Made by a program: the position numbers and the translations under genes. 64,000 bases of DNA, taken from contig WJYK01000003.1 in NCBI GenBank assembly GCA_009668225.1, positions 1-64,000 of the forward strand. The letters are read 5' to 3'. Under the pieces are notes generated by a model. The model saw nothing but the letters and a program-made list of their open reading frames with translations, had not been told where the DNA came from and did not search any database. The DNA is from Enterobacteriaceae bacterium RIT693. GTDB taxonomy: Bacteria; Pseudomonadota; Gammaproteobacteria; Enterobacterales; Enterobacteriaceae. Positions within the stretch are counted from its first letter, which is position 1; each line of letters begins with the position of its first letter. Below are positions 33,663-42,903 of the stretch, piece after piece.

Positions 33663-34415
33663 ATGTCTCTCTTTTCTTTAAAAACTACGCTGGCGCTGAC
33701 CGTTGTTATCGCCTGTGCGCTGATCAGTCTCTCCACCTTTGCGGCGCTGACGCCGGACAGAACCCGCATCGTCTTTGATGAGGATAACCGTTCGGTCAGC
33801 ATCATGATAACCAACGACAACAAACAGCTGCCGTTTCTCGCCCAATCCTGGCTGGAGGATGCCGGGCACAAAAAGGTGCATTCACCGCTGATGGTGATGC
33901 CGCCGCTGCAGCGTATCAACGGCGGTGAAAAAAGCCTGGTGCGCATCGTGGCTTCTCCGGCCATCGCCACGCTGCCGGCGGACAAAGAGTCCTTATTCTA
34001 CTTTAACCTGCTGGAGGTACCGCCGCGCCCGGAGAAGAGCAACGTCATGCAGATAGCGCTCCAGTCGCAGATCAAACTCTTCTATCGCCCGAAGGCGATC
34101 AAGCCAGAAAGAGGGGCCGTCTGGCAGGACAAGTTGATATTCCACAAGCAGGCAGGCGGGTTGCGTATTGAAAACCCTACGCCTTATTACGTCACGCTAA
34201 GCAGGATTTCGCGGAATTTTCATAAGGACGGTGGGGGCGTTATCAAGGGCTTCACGCCGGTCATGATTGCGCCAAAGGCGAGTGAGAACGTCTCGCTGCC
34301 CGAGGGGCTGCCTAATCAGTTTGTAGTGAGCTACATCAACGACTACGGCGGTCAGCCGGAGATCAAGTTCAGCTGCAAGGGGAGTACCGGCTGCCGTGTG
34401 GCTGGCGACCAGTAA
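33663..34415 (+). CDS. Periplasmic fimbrial chaperone
   Basis: A 250-residue PapD-type chaperone. The signal peptide ends at STFA-ALTPDRTRIVFDEDNRSVSIMITN. Subunit-binding motifs are visible: SLVRIVASP (conserved arginine-lysine cleft), FYFNLLEVPP and QSQIKLFYRPKAIKP. The second domain ends with GCRVAGDQ and a disulfide (SCKGSTGC). The ATG at 33663 follows AGGAAAT; an in-frame TTG at 33642 would lengthen the signal without benefit. It delivers pilins to the usher. Confidence 0.92.
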   Translation: MSLFSLKTTLALTVVIACALISLSTFAALTPDRTRIVFDEDNRSVSIMITNDNKQLPFLAQSWLEDAGHKKVHSPLMVMPPLQRINGGEKSLVRIVASPAIATLPADKESLFYFNLLEVPPRPEKSNVMQIALQSQIKLFYRPKAIKPERGAVWQDKLIFHKQAGGLRIENPTPYYVTLSRISRNFHKDGGGVIKGFTPVMIAPKASENVSLPEGLPNQFVVSYINDYGGQPEIKFSCKGSTGCRVAGDQ

Positions 34416-34437
34416 GGGCCATTGAAGGAGAAAATTT

Positions 34438-35067
34438 ATGGGACACCATGCACCACGCACCACGTTACAAAGAATGCTGCTGACGGCCTGTTTACTCGTC
34501 TGCACGTCAAGCCAGGCGCGCGATTCGAAACCCATTGCCCAGCCGCGTAACGAGATACCAGACGTCGCTCAAATTCACTTTGTTGGCGGCTTGCTCAGCA
34601 CGCCCTGCGCGCTGTCGGTGGACTCTGCTTTTCAGCGGGTCGATCTCGGGCAGCTTAGTGCGAAAAGCTTTCGCGAAGTAGGGGACCGTTCGGCGGATGT
34701 CACCTTCACTTTGCGTTTTCAGGACTGCCTGATGGGAGCGCATGCGTTTGAAGACGGTATCGACAGCACGCGCTACAGCGGAGACAACAGCTTTGTCACC
34801 GGTGAGCAGGTTGTCGCCTTTTCCTTCGCGGGAGAGACGGACATCGCCAACCCGAACCTGCTGAAACTCAACGGTGCACGGGGCGTGGGTATCCGGTTAA
34901 GCGATGCCAGAGGGACACAAATCCCGCTCAACAGGGTGATGCGCAATCAGTACCTGAACGCGGGCAACAACGAATTACGATTTAGCGCGAATCTTGAAGC
35001 GACACAAAGGTTCGTGATGGCCGACGCCTTTGACGCTGTCGTCAACGTCAATGTTTACTATTTCTAA
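34438..35067 (+). CDS. Fimbrial subunit (minor pilin, adaptor candidate)
   Basis: A 209-residue pilin with a signal peptide ending near SSQARDSK. Cysteines occur in LLSTPCALSVDSAFQRVDLGQL and FQDCLMG, and the C-terminus VVNVNVYYF supplies the penultimate aromatic. It is longer than the other pilins because of an insert (FEDGIDSTRYSGDNSFVTGEQVV). The position just before the adhesin suggests a tip-adaptor role, by analogy with other operons. GAAGGAGAAAA precedes the ATG. Confidence 0.83.
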   Translation: MGHHAPRTTLQRMLLTACLLVCTSSQARDSKPIAQPRNEIPDVAQIHFVGGLLSTPCALSVDSAFQRVDLGQLSAKSFREVGDRSADVTFTLRFQDCLMGAHAFEDGIDSTRYSGDNSFVTGEQVVAFSFAGETDIANPNLLKLNGARGVGIRLSDARGTQIPLNRVMRNQYLNAGNNELRFSANLEATQRFVMADAFDAVVNVNVYYF

Positions 35068-35077
35068 GGGGGCAGTC

Positions 35078-36124
35078 TTGAGCGTTTACCCATTAAACCG
35101 CCTTACGCTGGCGCTGGCGCTTCTCACGCTTTCCGGGCTCGCGCGGGCTGAGGTGCAGGGAGAGATCCAGGGCTTAGACGGCGTTATCACGCCTCCGGAG
35201 GTGATTTTAACCCAGGATAAAGTCACCAGTAACGTACCTGGGGCAGAGTTTGAAGTGAAATGGGGCTACACGCCAGTCTATTTAGGAAAATCCTACTGCC
35301 CGTCCGGGCCAATAGAGCGCAGCACCATCACCTATAATGCCCGTTTTGCTGATTTATTGCCTGGCAGTGACAGCTGGCATAAGTTCAATGATTACTTTGA
35401 CGTGAAAGTGGTTATGTCAGTGGGAAACGGTGCTGGTGGTTCGGGGACCAATATAGACAACGTGGTCGTTCCATTCCCGGCGAAAACCGGCACCGACAGT
35501 GACTATGTCTGTTACCCCACCGACAAGAATGGCACTCCGCTGGGTGAACACAAAATGTTTTATACCGCCAGTAAGGGGACGGCGACCTTCAGGCTACGCA
35601 AAAGCCTGGATGGAAATAGCGATGCTAAATCCGAACACACTGTTGAGGTCTTTGGCTTTTTAACCAATGGCGTAGGGTTTGGCAGTGATCCTATCTTCAG
35701 GATGACTTTCCGCACGGATGTCGAGGCTACCCCGGAAAAATGCACCTTTAATAACGGCAGCCCGATCAACGTCGATTTTGGCGATATCGGGACCGACAAT
35801 CTGGACGGCAGTCGCTATGTTAAGAACGTTGATATTACCTTTGTCTGTACCGGTGGGCGTTTTGATGCAGGCGACGTACCTATTAGCCTGGCGCTTAAGC
35901 AAAACGGTACCAGCGGCGACAGTTTTGCGACCAACCTGGCCGATCTGAGCATCCTGGTTAAACGTCAGGGGAATCTGGTGAAGCCCAACGTTGCCGAGCC
36001 GGTCACAAGCCCCGGGAACCGCGGAAGCTGGAACCTGACCGCCGCGCCGCTGGCGGCAGTCGACGCCTCTCTGGGAGAGGGGGTCTTTACCGCTTCTGCC
36101 ACCGTGGTGGCGAGTTTTCAATAA
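35078..36124 (+). CDS. Tip adhesin-like fimbrial protein (two-domain)
   Basis: About 348 residues, roughly twice a pilin, the layout of two-domain adhesins. An N-terminal receptor-binding-type domain (residues 30-215, with its own cysteines in SYCPSG and YVCYPTD) is followed by a pilin domain starting EKCTFNNGSPINVDFGDIG and ending VVASFQ. The TTG at 35078 is proposed as start, since AAGGGGG lies six bases upstream and it gives a good signal peptide (LTLALALLTLSGLARA); ATG codons at 35030 and 35051 lie inside the preceding gene. The ligand is unknown. Confidence 0.8.
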   Translation: MSVYPLNRLTLALALLTLSGLARAEVQGEIQGLDGVITPPEVILTQDKVTSNVPGAEFEVKWGYTPVYLGKSYCPSGPIERSTITYNARFADLLPGSDSWHKFNDYFDVKVVMSVGNGAGGSGTNIDNVVVPFPAKTGTDSDYVCYPTDKNGTPLGEHKMFYTASKGTATFRLRKSLDGNSDAKSEHTVEVFGFLTNGVGFGSDPIFRMTFRTDVEATPEKCTFNNGSPINVDFGDIGTDNLDGSRYVKNVDITFVCTGGRFDAGDVPISLALKQNGTSGDSFATNLADLSILVKRQGNLVKPNVAEPVTSPGNRGSWNLTAAPLAAVDASLGEGVFTASATVVASFQ

Positions 36125-36137
36125 AGGAGATTACGGC

Positions 36138-36659
36138 ATGCGTAGTGCAATGATGAGTCTGGTGTTGCTCGCCGGCAGCTTCAGTGGCTCGGTTCTGGCT
36201 ATCGACTCAGTGGGCGGTGAGGTGACATTTTTCGGAAGACTGGTACCGCAGCCTTGCACCGTCAATCCCGAGTCACTGGATATGACGGTTCCCCTTGAGC
36301 CCGTTAACGTTAAAACGCTGGTGGCGAACGGCGGGAAAGGGGCGGATAACGCCTTTTCTATCGGTCTCTCAGGCTGCAAAACCAGCGTAAAGGATACCGT
36401 CCGGGTGATGTTTAACGGTCAGGTAGACCCGGATATGGCCGGACTATTGCAGACCACGGGAACGGCAAAAGGGGTCGCGCTCCGTTTGCTCAATAAGGAT
36501 CTGTCAAACCTGGATATTAATACACAATCGCTGCCGATAACGCTGGTCGACGGCAGCAATGCGTTGAATTTCTTCGTCCGGGTGGAGACGAACGATGCGT
36601 CAAAAGTCGTGGGGGGGCCTTACGAGGCCAGCGCCACGTTTACGCTTAGCTATCAGTAA
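36138..36659 (+). CDS. Fimbrial subunit (minor pilin) closing the operon
   Basis: A 173-residue pilin with signal peptide ending VLAIDS. Cysteines in PQPCTVNPESLD and LSGCKTSV form the disulfide, and the C-terminus is ATFTLSYQ. TAAAGGAGATTA upstream is the ribosome site, 13 bp after the adhesin stop. It resembles the first pilin more than the others do. No terminator with a T-run is evident in the 150 bp that follow. Confidence 0.85.
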   Translation: MRSAMMSLVLLAGSFSGSVLAIDSVGGEVTFFGRLVPQPCTVNPESLDMTVPLEPVNVKTLVANGGKGADNAFSIGLSGCKTSVKDTVRVMFNGQVDPDMAGLLQTTGTAKGVALRLLNKDLSNLDINTQSLPITLVDGSNALNFFVRVETNDASKVVGGPYEASATFTLSYQ

Positions 36660-36811
36660 CCATCAGAATTTCCAGACGTTAAAGTGTCATTAGCTCGCTT
36701 TTAATAGCCATTACTTCGTAGACACCTGATAATTATATTGCTCAGCAGCACCAGCACCAGGCTAATTAACGATAAGCATTTTAGTATCGTTGTGTTTAAA
36801 AGGACGTAAAT

Positions 36812-37762
36812 ATGAATGCTATCGTATTTAACGAAATAGACGGCGTTGAATATGACCCGCTGTATAACGAAATACTGCTGGCGCTTTCCGATCATGACAA
36901 TTCTGCTGACCCACTTATTAATTCTGAAGAAAGTGAGTCAGTCGACTGGGTGGATATTTGTGAGAAATGTGAGCGGTTATTAACTGCCTGTAAAGATCTG
37001 CGCGTTATGATCTGGCATTTACGGGCAACGCTGCACACGCAGGGCATTATTGCGCTGTTTCATGATATCCGTCGAATTGATGAAGCGCTGGCCAGCGGGG
37101 AGACCGTTTTTCCACATATGCCGGATGAGCCGGAGGGCAGTAGCCACGCGGCCGCACTGGGCTGGATGGCAACCGCCTCCTGCCTGTCGGAAATAAAACA
37201 AGCCCGATTAATGGCGGACAGTACGCTTACCATTGAAGAACTGCAGCGCTGCATGTTGCAGGATGATTCGGTTCTCACGTGGTCAGAGCTGATTGTTATT
37301 CTTGGGAAAAGTGCCGTCAGATACCAGGCGCAGGGCTGCCCGGCGCTGCAATTTCAGTGCTCATTTGTCGTGGAGGCGCTGGCGCGTATTGAACAATATG
37401 CCAATCAGCATAGCGACAGCTATCAGCTGGACTGCCGTAATCTACGGGCGGTATTAAGCAAAATGGCCGCTCAACTGGCCGGGCTGGAGCAACCTCCCGT
37501 GGACGACGCGGGCGTGGTAACCGAGGTGCCTGATGAGAACAGTACGCTTCGGCGAGACGGTCAAATTCGCAGCCGCCAGGATGCTGTATTAATGATGAAT
37601 AGCATCATCGATTATTTTAAGGCTCATGAGCCAAGCCATCCCGCGCCAATATTTATTCGGCGGGCGCAAAAACTGATTGGTATGGAATTTGAAGATATTG
37701 TCGAGGAATTAATGCCGGATGCCCGTGGGGCTCTGGGAACCTTTATTGGGAAGTCAGGCTAA
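36812..37762 (+). CDS. tssA: Type VI secretion protein TssA (ImpA-type)
   Basis: A 316-residue protein with an ImpA-type N-terminal domain (CEKCERLLTACKDLRVMIWHLRATLHTQGI) and the conserved TssA C-terminal end HPAPIFIRRAQKLIGMEFEDIVEELMPDARG. TssA caps the growing sheath and binds the baseplate. It is shorter than many TssA proteins. The ribosome site AAAAGGACG precedes the ATG. The gene opens the T6SS locus after a 152-bp AT-rich gap that follows the fimbrial operon; I see no clear promoter motif but one must lie there. Confidence 0.87.
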   Translation: MNAIVFNEIDGVEYDPLYNEILLALSDHDNSADPLINSEESESVDWVDICEKCERLLTACKDLRVMIWHLRATLHTQGIIALFHDIRRIDEALASGETVFPHMPDEPEGSSHAAALGWMATASCLSEIKQARLMADSTLTIEELQRCMLQDDSVLTWSELIVILGKSAVRYQAQGCPALQFQCSFVVEALARIEQYANQHSDSYQLDCRNLRAVLSKMAAQLAGLEQPPVDDAGVVTEVPDENSTLRRDGQIRSRQDAVLMMNSIIDYFKAHEPSHPAPIFIRRAQKLIGMEFEDIVEELMPDARGALGTFIGKSG

Positions 37763-37783
37763 TAGTTTTTTCAGGAGAGTCTA

Positions 37784-38329
37784 ATGGCCAGAGATACAAG
37801 CTCGCAAAAATTTATAGGCAAAAATAATGCACCGCGAGTTCAAATTGAATACGACGTTGAAATATACGGTTCACAAAAAAAGGTGGAATTACCGTTCGTA
37901 ACCGGGGTGATGGCTGATTTATCTGGCCATCGCGCTGAACCACTGATGCCGATCGCCGAGCGCAAGTTTTTAACGTTTGATAAAGACAATTTTGATGCTC
38001 GCATGCGCGCTATTACCCCGCGCCTGTCGATGCGTGTCGATAATACGCTGAGCGACGATGATTCGCTGCTGAATGTGGAACTCGACTTTACCTCGATGGA
38101 CGACTTTTCTCCCGGAGCGATTGCCAAAAACGTACCGGAGCTGTCGCGTCTGATGGAAACCCGCTCTCGCCTGGCGGAGCTGATTACCTATATGGACGGC
38201 AAAGCGAGCGCGGAAGAGGTGATTAAAAGTTTGCTGGAAGACCCGGATTTCCTCCATCGCCAGGTGAATGAGAAGAACAACGCGTTTCTGAACCCACAGA
38301 ACGATGAGAACCCAGGGGAGGATGCCTGA
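37784..38329 (+). CDS. tssB: T6SS sheath small subunit TssB (VipA)
   Basis: A 181-residue TssB: N-terminal SSQKFIGKNNAPRVQIEYDVE and KKVELPFVTGVMADLSGH are family hallmarks. With TssC it forms the contractile sheath in the cytoplasm. AGGAGAG precedes the ATG; the stop overlaps the first base of the tssC start (ATGATGG), so the pair is coupled. Confidence 0.95.
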   Translation: MARDTSSQKFIGKNNAPRVQIEYDVEIYGSQKKVELPFVTGVMADLSGHRAEPLMPIAERKFLTFDKDNFDARMRAITPRLSMRVDNTLSDDDSLLNVELDFTSMDDFSPGAIAKNVPELSRLMETRSRLAELITYMDGKASAEEVIKSLLEDPDFLHRQVNEKNNAFLNPQNDENPGEDA

Positions 38330-39843
38330 TGGACATGATGCAAGACGCGGCCCTCAGCCGTAAGGGCGAACTCCAGTTCCAGGATGAAAACAACAGCGCG
38401 CTGGATGAGATCCTCAAGCGCTCCTTCCGTCCGCGCACCGACGAGGCTGGCGATGCCGTTCGTCGTGCGGTCTGTACGCTAATGGAGTATGCGGGTAGCC
38501 AGCAGACCCGCGTGAGTCGGGACGTGGTATTAACCGTCGAGTCGCTTATCGCCGAAATTGACCAAAAAATCAGCGCGCAGGTTAACCATATCCTGCATCA
38601 CGATGAGTTTCAGAAGCTGGAGTCCGCCTGGCGTGGCCTGAGCTATCTCATCGACAACGCGCATGAGAATGAGCACCTGAAAATTCGCGTGATGAACGTC
38701 AACAAGGACGAACTGGCGCGGGAACTGCGTCGCTATCGCGGAGCTGCCTGGGATCAAAGCCCGGTGTTCAAACAGATTTATGAGCATGAATACGGTCAAT
38801 TCGGGGGCGAACCCTTTGGCTGCCTGATTGGTGACTTCGAGTTTGACCACAGTCAGCAGAGCGTCTCGTTGCTGACTGAAATGGCGAAAATTGCCGCTGC
38901 CGCACACTGCCCATTCATCTCCGCGGCTTCACCGTCGCTGATGCAGATGAGTAACTGGAACGAGCTGGCCAACCCGCGTGATATCGGCAAGATCTTCTCC
39001 ACGCCGGAATATGCCGCCTGGCGCAGCCTGCGTGAAAGTAACGACTCCCGTTATCTGGTACTGACGATGCCGCGCTTCCTCTCCCGCCTGCCTTACGGCG
39101 CGAAGAGCAATCCGGTGGAGGAGTTTGCGTTTGAAGAGTGTGTCCGTCCTGACCAGGTTAACGACTTTGCCTGGGCTAACTCGGCCTATGCAATGGGGGC
39201 CAACATTAACCGTGCCTTCAGCGAATACGGCTGGTGTTCACGCATTCGCGGTATCGAATCCGGCGGTGGCGTTGAAGAGCTTCCGGCTTACACCTTCCCG
39301 TCAGATGAAGGAGGCTATGAGCTTATCTGCCCAACGGAGATAGCGATTTCTGACCGCCGCGAACATGAGCTGTCCGAGGCGGGGTTCCTGCCGCTGGTGT
39401 ACCGTAAAAACACCGATTTTGCGGCGTTTATCGGCTCCTGCACCTTGCACAGTGCAGCCACCTACGATGACGCAGATGCCACCGCTAACGCCCGACTTTC
39501 CGCGCGTCTGCCGTACATCTTCGCTACCTGTCGCTTTGCGCATTACCTGAAATGTATCGTGCGCGACAAAATTGGTTCATTCCGCTCGCGGGATGAAATG
39601 CAGCGCTGGCTTAACGACTGGCTAATGAACTATGTGGACGGCGACCCATCTGTTTCTTCAGAGGCCACAAAGGCGCGTCGCCCGCTTTCTGCAGCGGAAG
39701 TTCAGGTCGAGGAAGTGGCCGACGATCCGGGCTATTATCGCGCACATTTTTATTTACGACCGCATTACCAGCTGGAAGGTATGACGGTATCACTGCGATT
39801 GGTATCGAAACTGCCTTCCGCAAGGACCGATGGTAATAACTAA
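38329..39843 (+). CDS. tssC: T6SS sheath large subunit TssC (VipB)
   Basis: A 504-residue TssC with the conserved stretches WRGLSYLIDNA, VSLLTEMAKIAAAAHCPFISAASPSLMQM, PRFLSRLPYGAKSNPVEEFAFEE, WANSAYAMGANINRAFSEYGWCSRIRG and, near the end, YRAHFYLRPHYQLEGMTVSLRLVSKLP. Together with TssB it builds the sheath that ClpV disassembles. Length is normal. Confidence 0.95.
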   Translation: MDMMQDAALSRKGELQFQDENNSALDEILKRSFRPRTDEAGDAVRRAVCTLMEYAGSQQTRVSRDVVLTVESLIAEIDQKISAQVNHILHHDEFQKLESAWRGLSYLIDNAHENEHLKIRVMNVNKDELARELRRYRGAAWDQSPVFKQIYEHEYGQFGGEPFGCLIGDFEFDHSQQSVSLLTEMAKIAAAAHCPFISAASPSLMQMSNWNELANPRDIGKIFSTPEYAAWRSLRESNDSRYLVLTMPRFLSRLPYGAKSNPVEEFAFEECVRPDQVNDFAWANSAYAMGANINRAFSEYGWCSRIRGIESGGGVEELPAYTFPSDEGGYELICPTEIAISDRREHELSEAGFLPLVYRKNTDFAAFIGSCTLHSAATYDDADATANARLSARLPYIFATCRFAHYLKCIVRDKIGSFRSRDEMQRWLNDWLMNYVDGDPSVSSEATKARRPLSAAEVQVEEVADDPGYYRAHFYLRPHYQLEGMTVSLRLVSKLPSARTDGNN

Positions 39844-39966
39844 GAAGTAACCTGCAAGTGTGTTGATTGATTAATCACAAAGACGCTGTAAATCCATGTG
39901 ATTGTTATATCCATTGTAGCTAATGGTGATTTAGCTTGAGTATTAAACTTAAATAAGGAGTTATTA

Positions 39967-40515
39967 ATGTCGACAGCAACTAAGTATGATCCAAGCACCT
40001 CGGGTCTGGCTGATTTCTTTTTAAAAATTGAAGGTATTGAAGGAGAATCAAAGGACAAGGATTATAAAGGTTGGATCCAGCTTCAGGGTTGGAAATGGTC
40101 GCAGGAAAATGGCGCTCGCTGGAGTAAAGGCAGCGGCGGTGGTGCCGGTAAAATCAATATGAACGATATTGAATTCCGTATGTTGTCAAACAAAGCAACA
40201 CCGAAAATTTTTAACTACTGTGCTAATGGTAAGCATATCAGTGAAGTGAAACTGGTGTGCCGTAAGGCCGGTTCAGGTCAGCAGGACTTCCTGACCATGA
40301 CCTTCTCCAACTGTCTGATTTCTTCTTACGATATTGCCGGGAACATGCCGCATAACGTCAATGAGGTGGCCAACACCAATTCAGTGATGCCGGGCGAAAT
40401 AATGAAGCTGAATTTCAGCAAAATTGAAATTCAATATCGCGAGCAGAACGATGACGGCACGATGGGTGCGGCTGTCACTACGCACTATGATCTTGCTACT
40501 AACCGTTATAGTTAA
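39967..40515 (+). CDS. hcp: T6SS tube protein Hcp (TssD)
   Basis: A 182-residue Hcp: ADFFLKIEGIEGESKDKDYKGWIQLQGWKWSQ, then FCANGKHISEV-type beta strands and the C-terminal KLNFSKIEIQYREQNDDG. Hexamers stack to form the secreted inner tube. It has a strong ribosome site (AAGGAG) after a 123-bp AT-rich gap that may hold its own promoter, and a terminator follows, so it can be expressed above its neighbours, as expected for an abundant exported subunit. Confidence 0.95.
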   Translation: MSTATKYDPSTSGLADFFLKIEGIEGESKDKDYKGWIQLQGWKWSQENGARWSKGSGGGAGKINMNDIEFRMLSNKATPKIFNYCANGKHISEVKLVCRKAGSGQQDFLTMTFSNCLISSYDIAGNMPHNVNEVANTNSVMPGEIMKLNFSKIEIQYREQNDDGTMGAAVTTHYDLATNRYS

Positions 40516-40527
40516 TTGATTTTTTTT

Positions 40528-40561
40528 AACAGGCTACCTGCGGATAGCCTGTTATTTTTTT
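40528..40561 (+). terminator. Terminator after hcp
   Basis: AACAGGCTA and TAGCCTGTT form a perfect 9-bp stem around CCTGCGGA, followed by ATTTTTTT. Probably partial, since tssE and later genes follow on the same strand without another obvious promoter. Confidence 0.85.
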
Positions 40562-40587
40562 CCTGAAAACAGCAATCCCTGTAATGA

Positions 40588-41043
40588 ATGGTGATAATGA
40601 AAAAAATACAGCCTGCATTATTTGATAAATTAACTTTGCGCCATCATGGGTATAAGAAATCCGCCTGGCGTGAATGGATTCTTCGCGATATTGAATGTTT
40701 ACTAAATGACGCTTCTCGTAGCGCTCAACTACAACTTAAACAACATTCATTTTGCATGAGTTCGGTCCTCAATTATGGTTTACCTTCATTAAGCAAACGT
40801 ATACCGATTAATACTGACCCCATGATTCTGGCACGGCATATCCAGAATATTATTGCCACTTTCGAGCCGCGACTTGAGCCTGAGAGTATTCGCGTAGTGC
40901 CTATTCTGGACACCGATCAGGCACATGTACTGGCAATTTTATTCGATATTTTTGGCGTCTGCTTATTTTCCGGAGAACCGGAAACAGTGAATTTACGCAT
41001 TGCCCTCGATTACTCCTGTGGGGCGGTGAAAGTACTTGAATAA
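40588..41043 (+). CDS. tssE: T6SS baseplate protein TssE (gp25-like)
   Basis: A 151-residue gp25-like protein: PALFDKLTLR at the start, REWILRDIECLLNDASRSAQLQLKQHSFCMSSVLNYGLPSL, and FEPRLEPESIRVVP near the middle. TssE is a wedge component of the baseplate and triggers sheath polymerisation. The start may instead be the ATG at 40597; neither has a strong ribosome site. Confidence 0.88.
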   Translation: MVIMKKIQPALFDKLTLRHHGYKKSAWREWILRDIECLLNDASRSAQLQLKQHSFCMSSVLNYGLPSLSKRIPINTDPMILARHIQNIIATFEPRLEPESIRVVPILDTDQAHVLAILFDIFGVCLFSGEPETVNLRIALDYSCGAVKVLE

Positions 41044-41061
41044 CAAGGATGAGAGAACGTC

Positions 41062-42903
41062 ATGCTGAGTGAACGTTTCCTGGGATTATACAATGAGGAA
41101 TTGCGCTATCTTCGCGAATGCGGGATGCAGTTCGCTGAGCGCCATCCGCAGGTTGCCCGGCATCTCGGGATGCATAAAGACGGGGTTCAGGATCCTTTCG
41201 TTGAACGTTTACTGGAAGGTTCTGCTTTTCTCAGCGCCCGCGTCCATGAACGTATTGAAAATGAATATCCCGAATTTGCGCTGCAAATGCTGGAGCGACT
41301 GGCCCCGTACTGGCACACGCCTATGCCGTCGATTGCCACCATCGGGCTGACGCCGGATTTTACCTCGCCGCTGTGGCAGGCTCCGGTAGTGCTGCCAAAA
41401 GGCAGCAAGGTGACCTTGTCGGACACGTCGTTGCGCAATAAAAACGCCACTTTTGTTACCGGACGTGAGCTGGCGATCCAGCCGGTCGCCATCAGCATGG
41501 CCGAATGCAGCGCCAGCCTTGCTGCCGAACTGCCAGAGGCCGTTACTCGTCATCTGAACAGCGCGCAGTCCTGCCTGCGCCTGCGGCTGACCACTCAGGG
41601 CGTCAAGCCACTCAGCCAGACAACGTTCGACCCTTTACACCTCACCCTGACCGGGAGTGCCGTGCGGGCAAACCAACTGCTGACGGCCTTGACCAATGGC
41701 TGCCAGAAGGTGGTGCTTTGGGCGCGTCAGGCGGCAGGTCCATTAGTGACCGTGCTCGACAAAAGCCAGCTGCGCCAGGGGGGACTCAGTGAAGAGGAAG
41801 CCTTGCTGCCTCAGGGGATTGGTGAACTGCCCGGTAGCAGACTGATGCGCGAATTTTTCGCTGCCCCGTCGCGTTTTTACAGCGTCGACCTGCACGGTAT
41901 TAACGACTTTCTTGCCCGCTGCGGGCAGCAGCAGGAGTGTGAGCTCCTCTTTGCGTTGGACGCGGCGAACCCGCAGCTGCTTGAGCAGGTGAGCTCCAAA
42001 GATTTTCACCTGTTTGCCACGCCGGTCATCAACCTCTACTCGCGCCGTTGCGATCCGGTGCAGCTGGATAAACAGCGTACCGAACATCACATTGTGGTCG
42101 ACAGGCTAAATCCGGCGCTCTACGAAGTCCATCATCTGCAAAGCGTACAGGGGCTGACCCGTAGCACTGAGGCCGTTACCTTTTCTCGTTTGCCCGAAGA
42201 TGTCGCTTTTGGCCACGGGCAGCCACGGGCAGGCTATGCCGTGCGCCGCTGCTCCTCGCCGCAGCCCCAGTCAGCCGGGCGGTCGCTGTTTGGAGATGAT
42301 GACCTGTTTATTACCCTTTCACCGGGGGCAACAGAGACACAGCTTGATGAGATCTCCTCGCTCTCCGTATCGGCGATGGTCTGCGATCGTTTTTTCCTGC
42401 CTGACCAGCTTCAGCAGCCGATGCTGCAGATTTCACTGGCGCTGCCCCTGACGTCGATTTCATTGCTGCGCATGCCTTCAGCACCTCGCCCGGTACCGGA
42501 GATTCGTCAGGCCTGGCAGGCGATCGGTCGGGTGACGGTCAACCCGCTGCGCTATATGGCCCCCGAGGTAAAGGATGCCGCTCCGCTCATCCGTAACTGG
42601 CTGTCGCTTTTTGCCACTACGGCACAGGCGAGCCAACGGCGGTGTATCAGCAGCATTGAGAGCGCCACCTTTACCGCGAGTTTTGAGCGTGATACCCGCC
42701 CCGGCCCGATGACATGGACCCGAGGGGTAAAGGCCTGCATCAATCTCTGTAGCGAGAATCATGCCGATCAGGGGGGGCTGCTGTTTGGCCGATTGCTCCA
42801 TTCCGCGCTGAGCGACTACTGCCAGCTCAATCAGACGCTGCGCACCGTGCTCTTGATGGACGGTGAGCCGTTCGCCGAGTGGGAGCCGTCGCATGATTTT
42901 TAG
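41062..42903 (+). CDS. tssF: T6SS baseplate protein TssF
   Basis: A 613-residue TssF with the typical N-terminus FLGLYNEELRYLRECGMQFAERHPQVARHLGM and FVERLLEGSAFLSARVHERIENEYPEF. It forms baseplate wedges with TssE, TssG and TssK. AAGGATGAGAG precedes the ATG. The 3' end overlaps tssG by 11 bases, indicating coupled translation of the two wedge subunits. Confidence 0.94.
   Translation: MLSERFLGLYNEELRYLRECGMQFAERHPQVARHLGMHKDGVQDPFVERLLEGSAFLSARVHERIENEYPEFALQMLERLAPYWHTPMPSIATIGLTPDFTSPLWQAPVVLPKGSKVTLSDTSLRNKNATFVTGRELAIQPVAISMAECSASLAAELPEAVTRHLNSAQSCLRLRLTTQGVKPLSQTTFDPLHLTLTGSAVRANQLLTALTNGCQKVVLWARQAAGPLVTVLDKSQLRQGGLSEEEALLPQGIGELPGSRLMREFFAAPSRFYSVDLHGINDFLARCGQQQECELLFALDAANPQLLEQVSSKDFHLFATPVINLYSRRCDPVQLDKQRTEHHIVVDRLNPALYEVHHLQSVQGLTRSTEAVTFSRLPEDVAFGHGQPRAGYAVRRCSSPQPQSAGRSLFGDDDLFITLSPGATETQLDEISSLSVSAMVCDRFFLPDQLQQPMLQISLALPLTSISLLRMPSAPRPVPEIRQAWQAIGRVTVNPLRYMAPEVKDAAPLIRNWLSLFATTAQASQRRCISSIESATFTASFERDTRPGPMTWTRGVKACINLCSENHADQGGLLFGRLLHSALSDYCQLNQTLRTVLLMDGEPFAEWEPSHDF

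Noticed and set aside
35030..35077. Upstream ATG starts for the adhesin gene
   Set aside because: They lie inside the previous gene and give a poor signal peptide; TTG at 35078 has a strong ribosome site.
39859..39880. Possible CRP-type site before hcp
   Set aside because: TGTG and TCACA are present but the spacing does not fit; only a short TGATTAATCA palindrome remains.
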